Part shown: piece after piece, positions 5,229-5,489 of the stretch
How the letters are laid out: the number at the start of each line of letters is the position of its first letter
How positions within the stretch are numbered: position 1 is the first letter of the stretch
From: Lachnospiraceae bacterium
Lineage (GTDB): Bacteria > Bacillota > Clostridia > Lachnospirales > Lachnospiraceae
Reading direction: 5' to 3'
Assembly: GCA_017444545.1 (NCBI GenBank)
Contig: JAFSWJ010000141.1
Location: forward strand, 1 to 5,489
DNA: 5,489 bases
The notes under the pieces: generated by a model
Told to the model about the DNA's origin: nothing
Database searches by the model: none
The model's input: the letters and a program-made list of their open reading frames with translations, nothing else
Program-made: the position numbers and the translations under genes

Positions 5229-5489
5229 TTACTCCACCGTAACACTCTTTGCGAGATTTCTCGGTTTGTCCACATCAAGACCCTTTGAAACACTCAAGTA
5301 ATATCCCAGAAGCTGCAGCGGTATGATGGCAAGGCTTCCGGAGAAATGTTCATCAACCTTTGGTATATAGACCGCAAAGTTCACCGAATCCTCGACATCA
5401 TATTTTCCGTAGGCCGTAAGCCCCATGAGATACGCGCCCCTGCTCTTGCATTCCATCATATTTGACAATGTCTTTTCGTAGAGATCGCT
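5229..5489 (-). CDS. glmS: Glucosamine-6-phosphate synthase (isomerizing), C-terminal end, partial
   Basis: This is the last 86 codons of GlmS, the enzyme that makes glucosamine 6-phosphate from fructose 6-phosphate and glutamine, the first step toward UDP-GlcNAc and cell wall precursors. The full protein is about 600 residues; the N-terminal amidotransferase and most of the two sugar-isomerase (SIS) domains lie beyond the right edge. The reading frame is open to the window edge, where it reads SDLYEKTLSNMMECKSRGA. The end carries the hallmark family tail: the segment around IIPLQLLGYYLSVSKGLDVDKPRNLAKSVTVE's start corresponds to the conserved P-x-QLL-x-Y stretch, followed by the near-invariant DxDKPRNLAKSVTVE terminus with its catalytic lysine. 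The stop is TAA. A TTG inside this segment is an internal leucine codon, not a start. It is the gene immediately upstream of the GS-like gene, 80 bases away, and may or may not be in the same transcript. Confidence 0.96.
   Translation of the reverse strand, partial: SDLYEKTLSNMMECKSRGAYLMGLTAYGKYDVEDSVNFAVYIPKVDEHFSGSLAIIPLQLLGYYLSVSKGLDVDKPRNLAKSVTVE

Overview
The window looks like a piece of a chromosome from a Clostridia-type Firmicute, most likely a Lachnospiraceae-like gut or rumen bacterium. This rests on the strong AGGAGG-type ribosome binding sites before almost every gene, moderate GC content, an ANTAR regulator next to a glutamine synthetase-type gene, and an ECF-transporter S component. 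The taxonomy is inference from gene content and protein style, not from a marker gene.

Every convincing gene lies on the minus strand, so the reading order runs from right to left. It starts with the 3' end of glmS (glucosamine-6-phosphate synthase), cut by the window edge. An 80-base gap with nested inverted repeats follows. Next come a type I glutamine synthetase family protein, an ANTAR-domain RNA-binding regulator, a class I glutamine amidotransferase-fold hydrolase of the peptidase C26/PuuD type, a homoserine O-succinyltransferase (MetA) family protein, a small membrane protein resembling an ECF transporter substrate-binding S component, and cysK (cysteine synthase). Gaps between genes after the glutamine synthetase gene are 33, 111, 10, 23 and 59 bases, so all or most of them could be one transcript. 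I see no T-tailed terminator and no convincing promoter.

The themes are glutamine/gamma-glutamyl chemistry (GS-like ligase plus C26 hydrolase), RNA-level regulation (ANTAR), and sulfur amino acids (MetA-like, CysK). Two proteins are more unusual than their family names suggest. The GS-like protein keeps the metal-binding glutamates and the glutamate-site histidine. It lacks the flap glutamate (GYEAP is replaced by GPMAP), the NRS and IRIP arginines, and the FDGSSI aspartate. The MetA-like protein keeps the GHPEYD histidine and glutamate and the C-terminal block. It has glycine at the nucleophilic cysteine position, has lost other substrate residues, and lacks about nine residues of the substrate loop. 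Two catalytically altered paralogues flanking a hydrolase with an intact triad and an ANTAR regulator are the part of the window most likely to hold something undescribed. A gamma-glutamyl-amine shunt, or a pair of non-catalytic sensor proteins, are the hypotheses I would test first.
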